Positions 8,874-19,005 of a stretch of DNA of 64,000 nt are shown here, piece after piece. Numbering within the stretch: position 1 is the first letter of the stretch; each line of letters begins with the position of its first letter. The notes below the pieces were generated by a model. The model was given only the letters and a program-made list of their open reading frames with translations. It searched no databases and was not told where the DNA came from. Origin of the DNA: Haematobacter missouriensis (GTDB taxonomy: Bacteria; Pseudomonadota; Alphaproteobacteria; Rhodobacterales; Rhodobacteraceae); assembly GCF_000740775.1 (NCBI RefSeq), contig NZ_JFGS01000003.1, forward strand, positions 272,385-336,384. The letters run 5' to 3'. A program made the translations under genes and the position numbers.

Positions 8874-10375
8874 AGCGATACCCCGGATAACTGGGCTTCG
8901 TTCGCCAAAGCATGGATCAACACGTCGAGCTGGTCGAGAACTTCTTTTCCGAGCAGGGCGATAACCGCAGCATTGCCTAAATGTGCCGCACGATTGACCT
9001 TCTCCGCGCGGCGTTGGAGACTTTCGGCGCCGACAGCACCGGCAAGGGCGATGAGCACATGGCTGTGGGTGCGGATCTCTATCGGATTGTCGTCGGCGAG
9101 CCCGGTGACCAGCCCCCGCTCCACACCGCGTAGATCCGCATCGAGACGTGTCAGAAGCTCCCGTCGTCCCTCCGGCCCGGCGATCTCCAGCAGTTGCTCA
9201 AACCTTTCGCGGTCAAAAGGCTCATCGCGGGGCTCGGCGGGAGGAGGCATGCCACCGGGAAGAACCTCGCCGATGGCCTGAGCGAAGATGTCCAGCCCGC
9301 TGATCGGTTTCGCGAGGATCCGATCCGCACCCGCGGCGTAGATCGCCCGCCGATTGCCCCGGAGAACATAGGCCGTGACCGCGAGAACCGGCGTCCGTCC
9401 CCGCGCATCGGGCATGGCACGCAGGGCACGGATCACTTCTATGCCGGTGAGACGGGGCATTTCGATGTCTATGAGGGCGAGGTCGAAGGGGCGCTGATCG
9501 AGCAGGTGGAGCGCCTCAATTCCGTCAGAGGCGAGGGTGACCACCGCCCCCATCGTCTCCAACATCCGCGAGACGAGCATCTGGTTGGTGGCGCTGTCCT
9601 CCGCCAGCAGGACGTGACGCCCCGCGAGATCGGGCAATTGCGCCGTCTGAACGGGTTCCGGCGTGAGCGTGGCCCAGCTGCCGCGCGGCAACAGCAGGGT
9701 CACGACACCGCCGCCGTCCTCCCGGTTGCGGACCTCCACCTCCGCGCCCAGCCGGTCGGCCATCTCACGCGTGATGTGCAGGCCGAGGCCGGTGCCGGGC
9801 TTCCGCCGGTCCCCCCGGCCCTGATAGCGGAAGAGACGCGTCAGCGCCTCGCTGGAAAAGCCGGGGCCGGTATCCTCCACCTGGAAGCGGATCGTGTCGT
9901 CGGCAAGGAGGGAGACATCCATCGTCACGCCGCCCTGATCGGTATATTTGATCGCATTGCTGAGGATGTTGGAGAGGATCCGCTCCAGCGATATCCGCTC
10001 CAGCCCGATGGTTTCGGGCAGGTCGTCCCCGACCCGAAGCTCGAATGTCAGCCCATGTTCCTGCGCCCGCCCGGACCAACGCATGTCCAGATCATAGAGC
10101 AGGCGCGCGAAGCGGATGTTGGTAGGATGGACATCGGTCGAACCATCCTCCCCCGGCAGGAGGCTCAACCCCTCCTCCAGCAGCAGCGCCATGCCTTCAC
10201 CGGCCGCGCGGATGCGCTCGAGCTGGAGACGTGTCGCGGGATCGAGCCCGGACTGGTCGATGAGGCGGAGCGCGCCGATGATGTCCGACATGGCCGCGCG
10301 AAGGTCATGCCCCAGCAGAGACAGGCGGGACGCCCGCTCCCCCCGTGCATCAGACCCCGGCGCCAGTTCCGTCAT
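8870..10375 (-). CDS. Hybrid sensor histidine kinase with receiver and HPt domains
   Basis: A 501-residue soluble kinase with no membrane or PAS segment. Order: H-box LLGHDLR (His23), ATP-binding N box LSNILSNAIKY, G1 DTGPGFS and G2 GTGLGLHI (to about 250); a receiver with acceptor Asp in LALIDIEMP (about 285-400); a C-terminal HPt domain with SHVLIALAGAVGA, whose His is kept but whose usual following Lys is Ile. The ATG at 10375 has GAGGGG 8 nt upstream; a longer frame to 10480 would overlap the next gene. With no sensory domain, input is probably cytoplasmic or through a partner protein. It should phosphorylate the regulator at 7500-8873. Confidence 0.9.
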   Translation of the reverse strand: MTELAPGSDARGERASRLSLLGHDLRAAMSDIIGALRLIDQSGLDPATRLQLERIRAAGEGMALLLEEGLSLLPGEDGSTDVHPTNIRFARLLYDLDMRWSGRAQEHGLTFELRVGDDLPETIGLERISLERILSNILSNAIKYTDQGGVTMDVSLLADDTIRFQVEDTGPGFSSEALTRLFRYQGRGDRRKPGTGLGLHITREMADRLGAEVEVRNREDGGGVVTLLLPRGSWATLTPEPVQTAQLPDLAGRHVLLAEDSATNQMLVSRMLETMGAVVTLASDGIEALHLLDQRPFDLALIDIEMPRLTGIEVIRALRAMPDARGRTPVLAVTAYVLRGNRRAIYAAGADRILAKPISGLDIFAQAIGEVLPGGMPPPAEPRDEPFDRERFEQLLEIAGPEGRRELLTRLDADLRGVERGLVTGLADDNPIEIRTHSHVLIALAGAVGAESLQRRAEKVNRAAHLGNAAVIALLGKEVLDQLDVLIHALANEAQLSGVSL

Positions 10376-10466
10376 CCCCAATCCCCTCGTAAAACGCCAT
10401 TCTGGCTGCCGGAACCGACGATACACCCCGGTGGTAAACAGGTGGTAAAGAGCTCCGGTGCCCGCT

Positions 10467-12356
10467 TCAGGCGTTTGCATGTCCCATACCCTGGAGCGCG
10501 GACGCGATTTCGTCCAGCACGACCGGGTCTTCGATCGTCGCGGGAGCTTTCACCTGCTCTCCGTCCGCGATCTTCACCATCGTGGAGCGCAGGATCTTTC
10601 CCGAGCGCGTCTTCGGCAGGCGGTTCACCACGACGGCGCGGCGAAAAGCGGCGACCGGGCCGATCCGTTCCCGCACGAGGGCGACGCAGTCCCGCACGAT
10701 CTGCTCCTCGGGCGTTCGGGTGCCCTTCTTCAGAACGAGAAAGCCCAGCGGTATCTGCCCTTTCATCTCGTCCGACGCGCCGATCACCGCGCATTCCGCC
10801 ACGTCAGGGTGGCTGGCCAGCACTTCCTCCATCGCGCCGGTGGAGAGGCGGTGGCCCGCGACGTTGATCACATCGTCGGTGCGGGCCATGATATAGAGAT
10901 AGCCATCCTCATCCACCAATCCCGCATCGCCTGTCTCGTAATAGCCGGGGTAGCGGCTGAGATAGGCTTTCTGGAAACGCTCGGGCGCATTCCAGAGCGT
11001 CGGGAGCGCCCCGGGGGGCAGGGGCAGGCGGATGGCGACGGAGCCGAGCATTCCCTGTGGCACATGTTCACCATCCTCATCCAGAATGCACAGATCGTAG
11101 CCGGGCATGGTCACGGAGGGCGAGCCGGGCTTCACCGGCAACTCCTCCAGCCCCAGCGGATTAGCGGCGATGGCCCAGCCCGTCTCCGTCTGCCACCAAT
11201 GGTCGATGACCGGCACATGCAGGTGATGCTGCGCCCAGCGGATCGTTTCCGGGTCGGCCCGCTCCCCGGCGAGGAACAGGGCGCGGAAACGGCGGAGATC
11301 GTACTCCCTGATGAGCTGGGCTTCGGGGTCTTCCCGCCGAATGGCGCGGATCGCGGTTGGTGCGGTGAACATGCATTTCACCCGGTTTTCCGCGATTGTC
11401 TTCCAGTATACCCCGGCATCGGGCGTGCCGACGGGCTTGCCCTCGAACACGATGGTCGTCGCGCCGGAAAGCAGCGGAGCATAGCAGATATAGCTGTGCC
11501 CCACGACCCAACCCACGTCCGAGGCGGCCCAGAACACATCCCCCGGTCCGATGTCGTAGATATTCCGCATGGACCACAGAAGCGCCACCATGTGCCCGCC
11601 GGAATGGCGCACCACACCCTTCGGCTGGCCGGTCGTCCCGGAGGTGTAGAGGATGTAGAGCGGGTGGTTGCCTTCCACCGGCAGGCAGGGCGCAGGCTCC
11701 GCCCCATACTGGAAACTGTGCCAGGCGATGTCGCGCCCTTCCACCAGCCGGGCGATTTCCTGCTCCCGCTGGAGGATGACGCAGAACTCCGGCTTGTGGC
11801 GTGCAAGGTTGATGGCACCGTCCAGAAGGGGTTTGTAGTGCACGATCCGCCCCGGCTCGATTCCGCAGGAGGCGGCGAGGATGGCCTTGGGCTGGCAGTC
11901 GTCGATCCGGGTGGCAAGCTCCGCGGCGGCGAAGCCCCCGAAGACGACGGAATGGATCGCGCCGATCCGGGCGGAGGCCAGCATCGCCTCCACCGCCTCT
12001 GGCACCATGGGCATGTAGATGATGACCCGGTCGCCCTTGCCGACACCGCGCGCCGCCAGCGCACCGGCAAGCCGCGCGATCCTGTCCTGAAGCTCGGCAA
12101 AGGTGATGCCCTTGCGCAGATGAGTCACGGGGCTTTCGTGGATCAGCGCGATGTCATCGCCGCGGCCCGCCGCGACATGCCGGTCCACCGCGTTCCAGCA
12201 GGTGTTGGACAACCCGTCGGCGAACCATTCATGGAAGGGTGCCTCGCCAGAGAGCGCGCGCGTCGGCGGGTGATCCCAGTCCACGGCGCGGGCAGCGTCG
12301 AGCCAGAATCCCTCCGGGTCGTCCCGCCACGCCGCATATACTTCCGCATATCCCAT
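10467..12356 (-). CDS. prpE: Propionyl-CoA synthetase (propionate--CoA ligase)
   Basis: A 629-residue acyl-adenylate-forming enzyme of the acetyl/propionyl-CoA synthetase group. Motifs: ACAS N-terminal domain (1-60, AEVYAAWRDDPEGFW), P-loop YTSGTTGQPKG, HWWQTETGW, YYETGDAG and the C-terminal catalytic Lys in TRSGKILRS. PrpE rather than Acs is suggested by the length and by the short spacer GMLGSVAIRLPLPPG. It activates propionate (or acetate) to the CoA ester for the methylcitrate or methylmalonyl pathway. The ATG at 12356 follows GGGAGGAGACGGAC. It ends 91 bp before the kinase start. Confidence 0.9.
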   Translation of the reverse strand: MGYAEVYAAWRDDPEGFWLDAARAVDWDHPPTRALSGEAPFHEWFADGLSNTCWNAVDRHVAAGRGDDIALIHESPVTHLRKGITFAELQDRIARLAGALAARGVGKGDRVIIYMPMVPEAVEAMLASARIGAIHSVVFGGFAAAELATRIDDCQPKAILAASCGIEPGRIVHYKPLLDGAINLARHKPEFCVILQREQEIARLVEGRDIAWHSFQYGAEPAPCLPVEGNHPLYILYTSGTTGQPKGVVRHSGGHMVALLWSMRNIYDIGPGDVFWAASDVGWVVGHSYICYAPLLSGATTIVFEGKPVGTPDAGVYWKTIAENRVKCMFTAPTAIRAIRREDPEAQLIREYDLRRFRALFLAGERADPETIRWAQHHLHVPVIDHWWQTETGWAIAANPLGLEELPVKPGSPSVTMPGYDLCILDEDGEHVPQGMLGSVAIRLPLPPGALPTLWNAPERFQKAYLSRYPGYYETGDAGLVDEDGYLYIMARTDDVINVAGHRLSTGAMEEVLASHPDVAECAVIGASDEMKGQIPLGFLVLKKGTRTPEEQIVRDCVALVRERIGPVAAFRRAVVVNRLPKTRSGKILRSTMVKIADGEQVKAPATIEDPVVLDEIASALQGMGHANA

Positions 12357-12429
12357 GTCCGTCTCCTCCCGCCCTCTCGGAGGGAGACTACCGCCGCGCC
12401 CGCATCTTTCGCAACGGGCGCGAGAGGGG

Positions 12430-14709
12430 TCAGCCGTATTGTGCGACGGGCGTTCCTGCAAGAGCGGAGATGTTGAGCAGCCCCCGCGTGGTAATGGAGG
12501 GCGTCACCACATGCGCCCGGTTGGCGAGACCCATCAGAATCGGCCCCACCTCCAGCCCGTTGGCCCGCATCTTCAGGATGTTGCGGATGCCGCTCGCCGC
12601 ATCGGCATCGGCAAACACCAGCACGTTGGCCGGTCCCTGGAAGCGGGCGTTGGGGAAGATCCGGTCGCGCGTCGATTGATCCAGTGCGGCATCGACATGC
12701 ATCTCCCCCTCGTAGGCGAAGTCGGGTTTGCGCGCGTCGAGGATCTCCATTGCCCTGCGCATCCGTATGCCGCTCGACGTATCGAGGTTGCCGAACTGCG
12801 AATGGGAGCAGAGCGCGATCTGCGGCACCATGCCGAAGCGGCGGACATGGCGCGCGGAGGCGATGACCGTCTCTGCGATCTGCTCGGGCGTGGGTTCCGG
12901 ATTCACCTGCGTGTCGGCGATGAACAGCGGCCCTTCCTCAAGGATCATCAGCGAGAGGGCGCCGATCGGCACGCGCCCGTCGCGGCTGAGCACCTGACGG
13001 ATGTATTTCAGGTGCCACAGATACTGCCCGAAGGTGCCGCAGATCATGCTGTCGGCCTCCTCCCGGTACACCATGATCGCGGCGATGGCGGTGGTGTTGG
13101 TCCGCATGATCGCGCGGGCAAGGTCCGGCGTGACGCCGTCGCGCTGCATCAGCTCATGATAGGTGCCCCAGTAATCGCGGTAGCGCGGGTCGTTCTCCGG
13201 GTTCACCACCTCGAAGTCGCGGCCCGGACGGATGGGTAGCCCGGCACGTTCAAGCCGCGTCTCCACCACCTCGGGCCGTCCGATGAGGATCGGCTTGTCG
13301 GTGGTTTCCTCCAGAAGCGCGTTGGCGGTGCGGAGCACGCGCTCATCCTCGCCTTCCGCGAACACGATGCGACGGGAGGCGCTGGAGGCGGCCTCGAACA
13401 CCGGGCGCATGATGAGGGAGGAACGGAAGACGGAGCCGTCGAGCTTCTGCTTGTAGGTGCCGATATCGGCCACGGGGCGGGTGGCGACGCCGGTTTCCAT
13501 CGCAGCGCGGGCGACGGCGGGGGCGATGACGCCCATCAGCCGCGGATCGAAGGGTTTCGGGATCAGGTAGTCCCGCCCGAAGCTCATCCGCTCGCCGGAA
13601 TAGGCGGCGGCGGCCTCTGCGCTGGTGGTGGCGCGGGCGAGGGCGGCGATGCCCTCGATACAGGCGAGCTTCATCTCGTCGTTGATCTCGGTGGCGCCGA
13701 CATCCAGCGCGCCCCGGAAGATGAACGGGAAGCAGAGCACATTGTTGACCTGGTTCGGAAAGTCCGACCGGCCGGTGGCGATGATCGCGTCGGGGGCCAC
13801 CGATCGGGCCAGATCGGGCGCGATCTCCGGCGTGGGATTTGCGAGCGCGAACACGATGGGGGCTGGCGTCATCTTCGCCACCATCTCCGGGGTCAGCACG
13901 CCGGGGCCGGAAAGGCCGAGGAACATGTCCGCCCCTTCGATCACATCGGCAAGGCTGCGAGGGCCGCCGGACTGAGCGAATTCCGCCTTCTGCGGCGTCA
14001 TCTCCTCCTGCCGGCCCTCATAGACGAGACCCGCGAGATCGCAGAGCCAGATGTTCTCGCGCTTGACGCCGAGCTTCACCAGCATGTTGAGGCAGGCGAT
14101 GCCCGCCGCCCCGCCGCCGGTGGAAACGAGCTTGATGTCTTCGAACCTCTTGCCCGCGACAAGCAGCGCATTGGTCGCGGCGGCGCCCACCACGATGGCG
14201 GTACCGTGCTGATCGTCATGGAAGACGGGAATGTTCATCCGTTCCCGGCAGAGCTTCTCGACAATGAAGCAGTCCGGTGCCTTGATGTCCTCAAGGTTGA
14301 TCGCGCCGAAGGTGGGTTCCAGCGCGCAGACGATCTCCGCCAGCTTCACCGGATCTTTCTCGTCCAGCTCGATGTCGAAACAGTCGATCCCGGCGAATTT
14401 CTTGAAGAGAACCGCCTTGCCCTCCATCACCGGTTTGGAGGCCAGCGCGCCGATATTGCCCAGCCCCAGCACCGCCGTCCCGTTGGAAACCACGGCCACG
14501 AGATTCCCGCGCGAGGTATAGCGCCGCGCGGTGGAGGCATCCGCCTTGATCTCCAGGCATGCTTCGGCCACACCCGGCGAATAGGCGCGCGACAGGTCGC
14601 GGCCGTTGGCGAGCGGCTTGGTGGCGCGAACCTCCAGCTTTCCCGGCTGCGGGAATTCGTGGTAGTCGAGCGCTGCCTGCCGGGCGTTCTCCTGCCGGGT
14701 TTCCTCCAT
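12430..14709 (-). CDS. maeB: NADP-dependent malic enzyme with C-terminal phosphotransacetylase-like domain
   Basis: A 759-residue MaeB-type enzyme. It decarboxylates malate to pyruvate with reduction of NADP. The N-terminal malic domain carries YSPGVAEAC and the downstream NDDQHGTA-like motif ([11 protein letters not shown]); NAD(P) binding shows GGGAAGIA. From about residue 435 a phosphate acetyltransferase-like domain follows ([27 protein letters not shown]), which in this family is regulatory, sensing acetyl-CoA, and is usually not catalytic. The ATG at 14709 has AGGAG 8 nt upstream. It lies 73 bp upstream of prpE in the same direction and may share a transcript. Confidence 0.95.
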   Translation of the reverse strand: MEETRQENARQAALDYHEFPQPGKLEVRATKPLANGRDLSRAYSPGVAEACLEIKADASTARRYTSRGNLVAVVSNGTAVLGLGNIGALASKPVMEGKAVLFKKFAGIDCFDIELDEKDPVKLAEIVCALEPTFGAINLEDIKAPDCFIVEKLCRERMNIPVFHDDQHGTAIVVGAAATNALLVAGKRFEDIKLVSTGGGAAGIACLNMLVKLGVKRENIWLCDLAGLVYEGRQEEMTPQKAEFAQSGGPRSLADVIEGADMFLGLSGPGVLTPEMVAKMTPAPIVFALANPTPEIAPDLARSVAPDAIIATGRSDFPNQVNNVLCFPFIFRGALDVGATEINDEMKLACIEGIAALARATTSAEAAAAYSGERMSFGRDYLIPKPFDPRLMGVIAPAVARAAMETGVATRPVADIGTYKQKLDGSVFRSSLIMRPVFEAASSASRRIVFAEGEDERVLRTANALLEETTDKPILIGRPEVVETRLERAGLPIRPGRDFEVVNPENDPRYRDYWGTYHELMQRDGVTPDLARAIMRTNTTAIAAIMVYREEADSMICGTFGQYLWHLKYIRQVLSRDGRVPIGALSLMILEEGPLFIADTQVNPEPTPEQIAETVIASARHVRRFGMVPQIALCSHSQFGNLDTSSGIRMRRAMEILDARKPDFAYEGEMHVDAALDQSTRDRIFPNARFQGPANVLVFADADAASGIRNILKMRANGLEVGPILMGLANRAHVVTPSITTRGLLNISALAGTPVAQYG

Positions 14710-14922
14710 CTGGATTCTCCTGCCCTCTGCCGCTTGCGGGGATCTAGTTTAATGCTGAACTATCTGCGGCGCAGGTCAAACTGCCCCCTTTGGCGGGCGG
14801 ATTCAAGGGCGGGTTTCGTGGGCAGGTCGCTTGCATCGCGGGAATGATCGCCGCAAAGTCACTTCAGACCCGCAAGGCAGAGCCACATCATTCACAGGCG
14901 GGGCCATGGCAAGGAGGCCGGT

Positions 14923-15525
14923 GTGTCCAAATCCGACGGATCGAAGGCGGAAGGGGCGAAGGCGGAAAAGGCGGGAGCCGCAAGCACCGGTGCAGGGGAA
15001 GCGGAAGCCGCCGCCGTGAAAGGCGACACGGATGGCCAGGCGGGAGGAGCAGGCAAAAGTCGCGGAAAAAGGGCCGAGGACAGCGCTGAGCCCGAAGGAG
15101 GCGCCCGCCCGCCCCAAGGTCATGGCACTGATGATCCCCTGAAGGACGCCGCCCGAATGGTGCGGGAGAATGCCTATGTGCCCTATTCCGGCTTCAAGGT
15201 GGGCGCAGCGATCCGCAGTGCCTCTGGCGCGATCCATGTGGGCTGCAACGTGGAGAATGCCGCCTATCCCGAGGGCACCTGTGCGGAGGCCGGGGCCATA
15301 GCGGCGATGGTCGCGGCCGGCGATCTGCGCATTGCCGAGGTCGCGGTGATTGCCGACAGTCCACACCCTGTTCCGCCCTGCGGCGGGTGCCGGCAGAAGC
15401 TGGCGGAGTTCGGCGACCCGGACGTGCTGGTCGTGATGTACAACACTCAGGGAGAGATGCTGCGGACCACCATCCGTGACCTGCTGCCGGGCGGGTTCAG
15501 CGTCGATTACATGCTGCGTTCCTGA
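14923..15525 (+). CDS. cdd: Cytidine deaminase with unusual N-terminal extension
   Basis: A 200-residue protein that deaminates cytidine and deoxycytidine. The catalytic half (about 73-200) has the tetrameric-type zinc site C120-A-E122 and PCGGC (C153, C156), YVPYSGFKVGAA and NVENAAYPEG. The first 72 residues are an unusual Lys/Glu/Gly/Ala-rich, low-complexity tail; normal tetrameric Cdd has about 130 residues. The GTG start at 14923 is favoured because AAGGAGG ends 5 nt upstream, and the only later in-frame Met lies inside the deaminase domain. It heads the nucleoside-salvage operon; its stop overlaps the deoA start (TGATG). Confidence 0.9.
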   Translation: MSKSDGSKAEGAKAEKAGAASTGAGEAEAAAVKGDTDGQAGGAGKSRGKRAEDSAEPEGGARPPQGHGTDDPLKDAARMVRENAYVPYSGFKVGAAIRSASGAIHVGCNVENAAYPEGTCAEAGAIAAMVAAGDLRIAEVAVIADSPHPVPPCGGCRQKLAEFGDPDVLVVMYNTQGEMLRTTIRDLLPGGFSVDYMLRS

Positions 15526-16832
15526 TGCCCGGGCCACTTTCCCCGGCAGGGGTCATTGCCGCCGTCCGGGATGGCCGGGCCATGCCGGACGGGGCGCTGG
15601 CGGCCTTTGCCGCCGGGCTGGCCACGGGAGAGGTCGGCGATGCGCAGGCGGGGGCCTTTGCGATGGCCGTGCTGCTGCGGGGCCTTGGCCCGACAGGACG
15701 GGTGGAACTCACGGAGGGGATGCGGGATTCGGGCCAGACGTTGCGCTGGGATCTGCCGGGCCCGGTGATCGACAAGCATTCGACCGGCGGGATCGGCGAT
15801 TGTGTGTCGCTGGTTCTGGCGCCGTTGCTGGCGGCGGCGGGGGCTTTCGTGCCGATGATCTCCGGGCGCGGTCTTGGCCATTCGGGTGGCACGCTCGACA
15901 AGCTGGAGGCGATCCCCGGCTGGCAAGTGCAGCTTGACCCCACGGCCTTCGCCCGCATCGTGCGGGCGGAAGGAGCGGCGATCGTCGCAGCCTCGCCGGA
16001 CATCGCCCCTGCGGACCGGCGGCTTTACGCGATCCGGGACGTGACTGGCACGGTGGAAAGCATCGACCTCATCACCGCTTCCATCCTGTCCAAGAAACTT
16101 GCCGCCGGGCTGGATGGTCTGGTGCTGGATGTGAAGGTGGGTTCGGGCGCATTCATGAAGACCCGCGCGGAGGCGGAAACGCTCGCCCGAGCGCTGGTGG
16201 ATACCGCGGTGGGGGCGGGGTGCCGCACGGTCGCGCTCCTCACCGGGATGGAGGAGCCGCTGGCCCCGGCGCTCGGCAATGCGCTGGAGGTGGCGGAGGC
16301 GATGGCCGTGCTGGAGGGTGCGGCGGGTCCGCTCCGCGACGTCACGCTCTCGCTCGGTGCGGAGGCGCTGGTGTTGGCCGGGCTGGTCGCCCCCGCCGAA
16401 GCGGAGGACCGGCTGGCGCGGCTTCTCTCCTCCGGCGCGGCGCTGGAGCGGTTTGGGCGGATGGTCGCGGCACAGGGCGGCCCGCGGGACTTTACGGCAC
16501 GCTGGCGCGGGCTGCTCCCGTCGGCGCCGGTTGTCGCGCCCGTGTTTCCACAGGAGAGCGGCACGCTCTCCGCGTTGAACGGCGTCGAACTGGGCCGGAT
16601 CGTGGTGGAGCTTGGGGGTGGACGGCGCTATCTGGGGGATCGGATCGACCCTGCGGTTGGCCTGTCCGACGTCGCGCGGATCGGCACGCGGGTCGGCCCG
16701 GAGGCGCCGGTCGCTTTGATCCACGCGGCGGACGAGGCGGCGTGGGAAAGGGCGGCGGAGAAACTGCGCGCCGCCGTCGTTCTGGGTGGGGACACAGCCC
16801 CGCCCGCAAGGTTTTTGGGGCGTATCGCATGA
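15525..16832 (+). CDS. deoA: Thymidine phosphorylase
   Basis: A 435-residue pyrimidine-nucleoside phosphorylase that splits thymidine or deoxyuridine to base and deoxyribose-1-phosphate. The glycine-rich phosphate-binding signature KHSTGGIGD is at about 84-92, followed by MISGRGLGHSGGTLDKLE and KVGSGAFMKT. Length matches the family (440). The start overlaps the cdd stop by one base and the end overlaps deoB by four, so translation is probably coupled along the whole operon. The product deoxyribose-1-phosphate is the substrate of the next enzyme, DeoB. Confidence 0.96.
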   Translation: MPGPLSPAGVIAAVRDGRAMPDGALAAFAAGLATGEVGDAQAGAFAMAVLLRGLGPTGRVELTEGMRDSGQTLRWDLPGPVIDKHSTGGIGDCVSLVLAPLLAAAGAFVPMISGRGLGHSGGTLDKLEAIPGWQVQLDPTAFARIVRAEGAAIVAASPDIAPADRRLYAIRDVTGTVESIDLITASILSKKLAAGLDGLVLDVKVGSGAFMKTRAEAETLARALVDTAVGAGCRTVALLTGMEEPLAPALGNALEVAEAMAVLEGAAGPLRDVTLSLGAEALVLAGLVAPAEAEDRLARLLSSGAALERFGRMVAAQGGPRDFTARWRGLLPSAPVVAPVFPQESGTLSALNGVELGRIVVELGGGRRYLGDRIDPAVGLSDVARIGTRVGPEAPVALIHAADEAAWERAAEKLRAAVVLGGDTAPPARFLGRIA

Positions 16833-18028
16833 CACGGGCCTTTCTGATCGTGATGGACAGCGTCGGCTGCGGCGGCGCGCCGGATGCGGCCGATTTTGGC
16901 GACGAGGGGGCGAATACGCTCGGACATATCGCGCTGGCCTGCGGCGGGGGCCGCGCGGAGGAAGGGCGCTCGGGGCCGCTCCACATGCCGGTGCTGGATC
17001 GGCTTGGGCTGGGCGCTGCCATCCGCCTGGCCTCCGGGCTGGAGGCACCGGGGTTGGGAGCTTCCCCGGAAGGGCTGTGGGGAGCGGCGACGGAGGTGTC
17101 GCGCGGCAAGGACACCCCTTCCGGCCACTGGGAACTGGCGGGAGTGCCCGTTCCCTGGGACTGGCACTATTTCCCCGATGAAATACCCGCCTTCCCGCCG
17201 GAAGTCACGGCTGAGGTCTGCCGCCTTGCGGGAACGGCGGGCATCCTTGGCAACTGCCACGCCTCCGGGGTGCCGATCATCGAAGAACATTGCGCCGCAC
17301 ATCTGCGGACCGGCTGGCCGATCTGCTACACCTCCGCCGACAGTGTTTTCCAGATTGCAGCGCATGAAGAAGCCTTTGGTCTGGACAGGCTGCTGAAACT
17401 CTGTGCCGATATTGCACCGATGCTCCACGCGATGCGGGTGGGCCGGGTGATCGCGCGGCCCTTCACGGGCACGGTGGAGACCGGCTTCACCCGCACGGCC
17501 ACCCGGCGGGACTTCGCGGTGGCTCCGCCCGCGCCCACGCTGCTTGACTGGGCCTATGAGGCGGGGCGGGTCACCCATGCGGTTGGAAAGATCGGCGACA
17601 TCTTCTCCCATCGCGGCATCACGAAGCTTCACAAGGGGCAGTCGGATGCGGCGCTCTTCGACCATCTGATCCGGCTGGCGGGGGAGGCGGAGGAAGGCTC
17701 GCTCACCTTTGCGAATTTCGTGGAGTTCGACAGCCTCTACGGGCATCGTCGCGACGTGTCGGGCTATGCGCGCGCCCTGGAAGGGTTCGACGCGCGTGCG
17801 GGCGCGTTCCTGGACCTGCTGCGCCCCGGCGATCTGGCGGTCTTCACCGCCGATCACGGCAACGATCCCACGTTCCGGGGCAGCGACCACACGCGGGAGC
17901 GGGTGCCGGTTCTGGCCTCCGGGCGCGGCGTGGGAGGCATCGGGCTGCGTGGTTACGTCGATGTGGGGGCGAGCGTCGCCGCGCATCTGGGCCTGCCGCA
18001 TCGCGGGCCGGGGGAGAGCTTCCTGTGA
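16829..18028 (+). CDS. deoB: Phosphopentomutase
   Basis: A 399-residue alkaline-phosphatase-superfamily enzyme that interconverts (deoxy)ribose-1- and -5-phosphate. Motifs: IVMDSVGCGGAPDA at the N terminus (metal-binding Asp), SRGKDTPSGHWE (nucleophile Thr region), KIGDIFSHRG and TADHGNDPT plus DHTRE near the C terminus. The ATG at 16829 is within the deoA stop (ATGA), which rules out the longer upstream frame. It joins thymidine/deoxyuridine and adenosine catabolism to the pentose-phosphate pool. Confidence 0.96.
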   Translation: MTRAFLIVMDSVGCGGAPDAADFGDEGANTLGHIALACGGGRAEEGRSGPLHMPVLDRLGLGAAIRLASGLEAPGLGASPEGLWGAATEVSRGKDTPSGHWELAGVPVPWDWHYFPDEIPAFPPEVTAEVCRLAGTAGILGNCHASGVPIIEEHCAAHLRTGWPICYTSADSVFQIAAHEEAFGLDRLLKLCADIAPMLHAMRVGRVIARPFTGTVETGFTRTATRRDFAVAPPAPTLLDWAYEAGRVTHAVGKIGDIFSHRGITKLHKGQSDAALFDHLIRLAGEAEEGSLTFANFVEFDSLYGHRRDVSGYARALEGFDARAGAFLDLLRPGDLAVFTADHGNDPTFRGSDHTRERVPVLASGRGVGGIGLRGYVDVGASVAAHLGLPHRGPGESFL

Positions 18029-19005
18029 GCCTTGTCGATCTGCCGAAAGTCGAACTTCACCTGCATCTCGAAGGCGCAGCCTCGCCCGCCTTCATCCGCG
18101 GCCTCGCCCGGCAGCGCCACGTGGATATCGAGGGGCTCTTCGATGAGCAGGGCCACTACCGCTTCAACGGTTTCACCGGATTTCTGAAAGCCTATGAGGT
18201 CGCGACGAGCGCGCTCACCTCTCCGGCGGACCACGCCCGGCTGCTCCGTGCGGTGCTGGAGGCCAGCGCGGAGCAGGGGGTGATCTACACGGAGCTTTCC
18301 ATCTCCCCCGATCTCTGCGGGGGCGGCGATCTTTCCGCGTGGCGGGATTACGTGGCGGCGTTCACGGAAGTGGCGGCGGGTATGGCCGGTGACATCACCT
18401 GCCGCGGCATCGTCACCTGCATCCGCCATCTCGGGCCGGAGCGGGCGAAGCGGACTGCCCTCTGCGCGGCGGAGACGATGGGCGGGTTCGTCACCGGCCT
18501 TGGGCTTGCGGGCGACGAGCGCGTCGGCGCGGCAAAGGATTTCGCCTGGTCCTTCGACCTTGGCCGCGAGGCGGGGCTCGGCCTGACCGCCCATGCCGGG
18601 GAGTTCGGGGGCCCTGCCTCCGTGCGCGAGACGCTCCGCGACCTCGGCGTCAGCCGCATCGGGCACGGCGTCCGCGCCATCGAGGATCTGGCGCTGGTGG
18701 ACGATCTGGCGGAAGGGCAGGTCGTTCTGGAATGCTGTCCGGGGGCCAATATCGCGCTGGGCCTCTATCCCGGCTGGCGGCAGCACCCGGTGGGAGAGCT
18801 CTATCGGCGGGGGGTGAGAGTCACGCTTTCCACCGACGATCCTGCATTTTTCCGAACCGGGATGGCGCACGAATACGAACGGCTGCATGATGCCTTCGAC
18901 TGGGACGAGGGCGTATTTCGCGATATGGCACGCACGGCGCTGTCGGCCGCGTTCTGTGACGAGGCCACGCGCGCAAGACTGATGAAACGTCTGGAGGACG
19001 CATGA
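18025..19005 (+). CDS. add: Adenosine deaminase
   Basis: A 326-residue TIM-barrel metal hydrolase converting adenosine to inosine. The zinc-site motifs are complete: [10 protein letters not shown] (about 9-18), [16 protein letters not shown] and STDDPAFF. The GTG start at 18025 lies in the deoB stop (GTGA). Add in the middle of a pyrimidine-salvage operon shows that both purine and pyrimidine nucleosides are processed by one transcript. Adenine deaminase is a less likely alternative because the length and the GEFGG motif fit Add. Confidence 0.93.
   Translation: MSLVDLPKVELHLHLEGAASPAFIRGLARQRHVDIEGLFDEQGHYRFNGFTGFLKAYEVATSALTSPADHARLLRAVLEASAEQGVIYTELSISPDLCGGGDLSAWRDYVAAFTEVAAGMAGDITCRGIVTCIRHLGPERAKRTALCAAETMGGFVTGLGLAGDERVGAAKDFAWSFDLGREAGLGLTAHAGEFGGPASVRETLRDLGVSRIGHGVRAIEDLALVDDLAEGQVVLECCPGANIALGLYPGWRQHPVGELYRRGVRVTLSTDDPAFFRTGMAHEYERLHDAFDWDEGVFRDMARTALSAAFCDEATRARLMKRLEDA

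Noticed and set aside
7599..9281. 560-codon plus-strand frame
   Set aside because: Antisense to the response regulator and kinase, both with complete domains.
10458..12476. 672-codon plus-strand frame
   Set aside because: Opposite strand of prpE; a by-product of GC-rich codon use.
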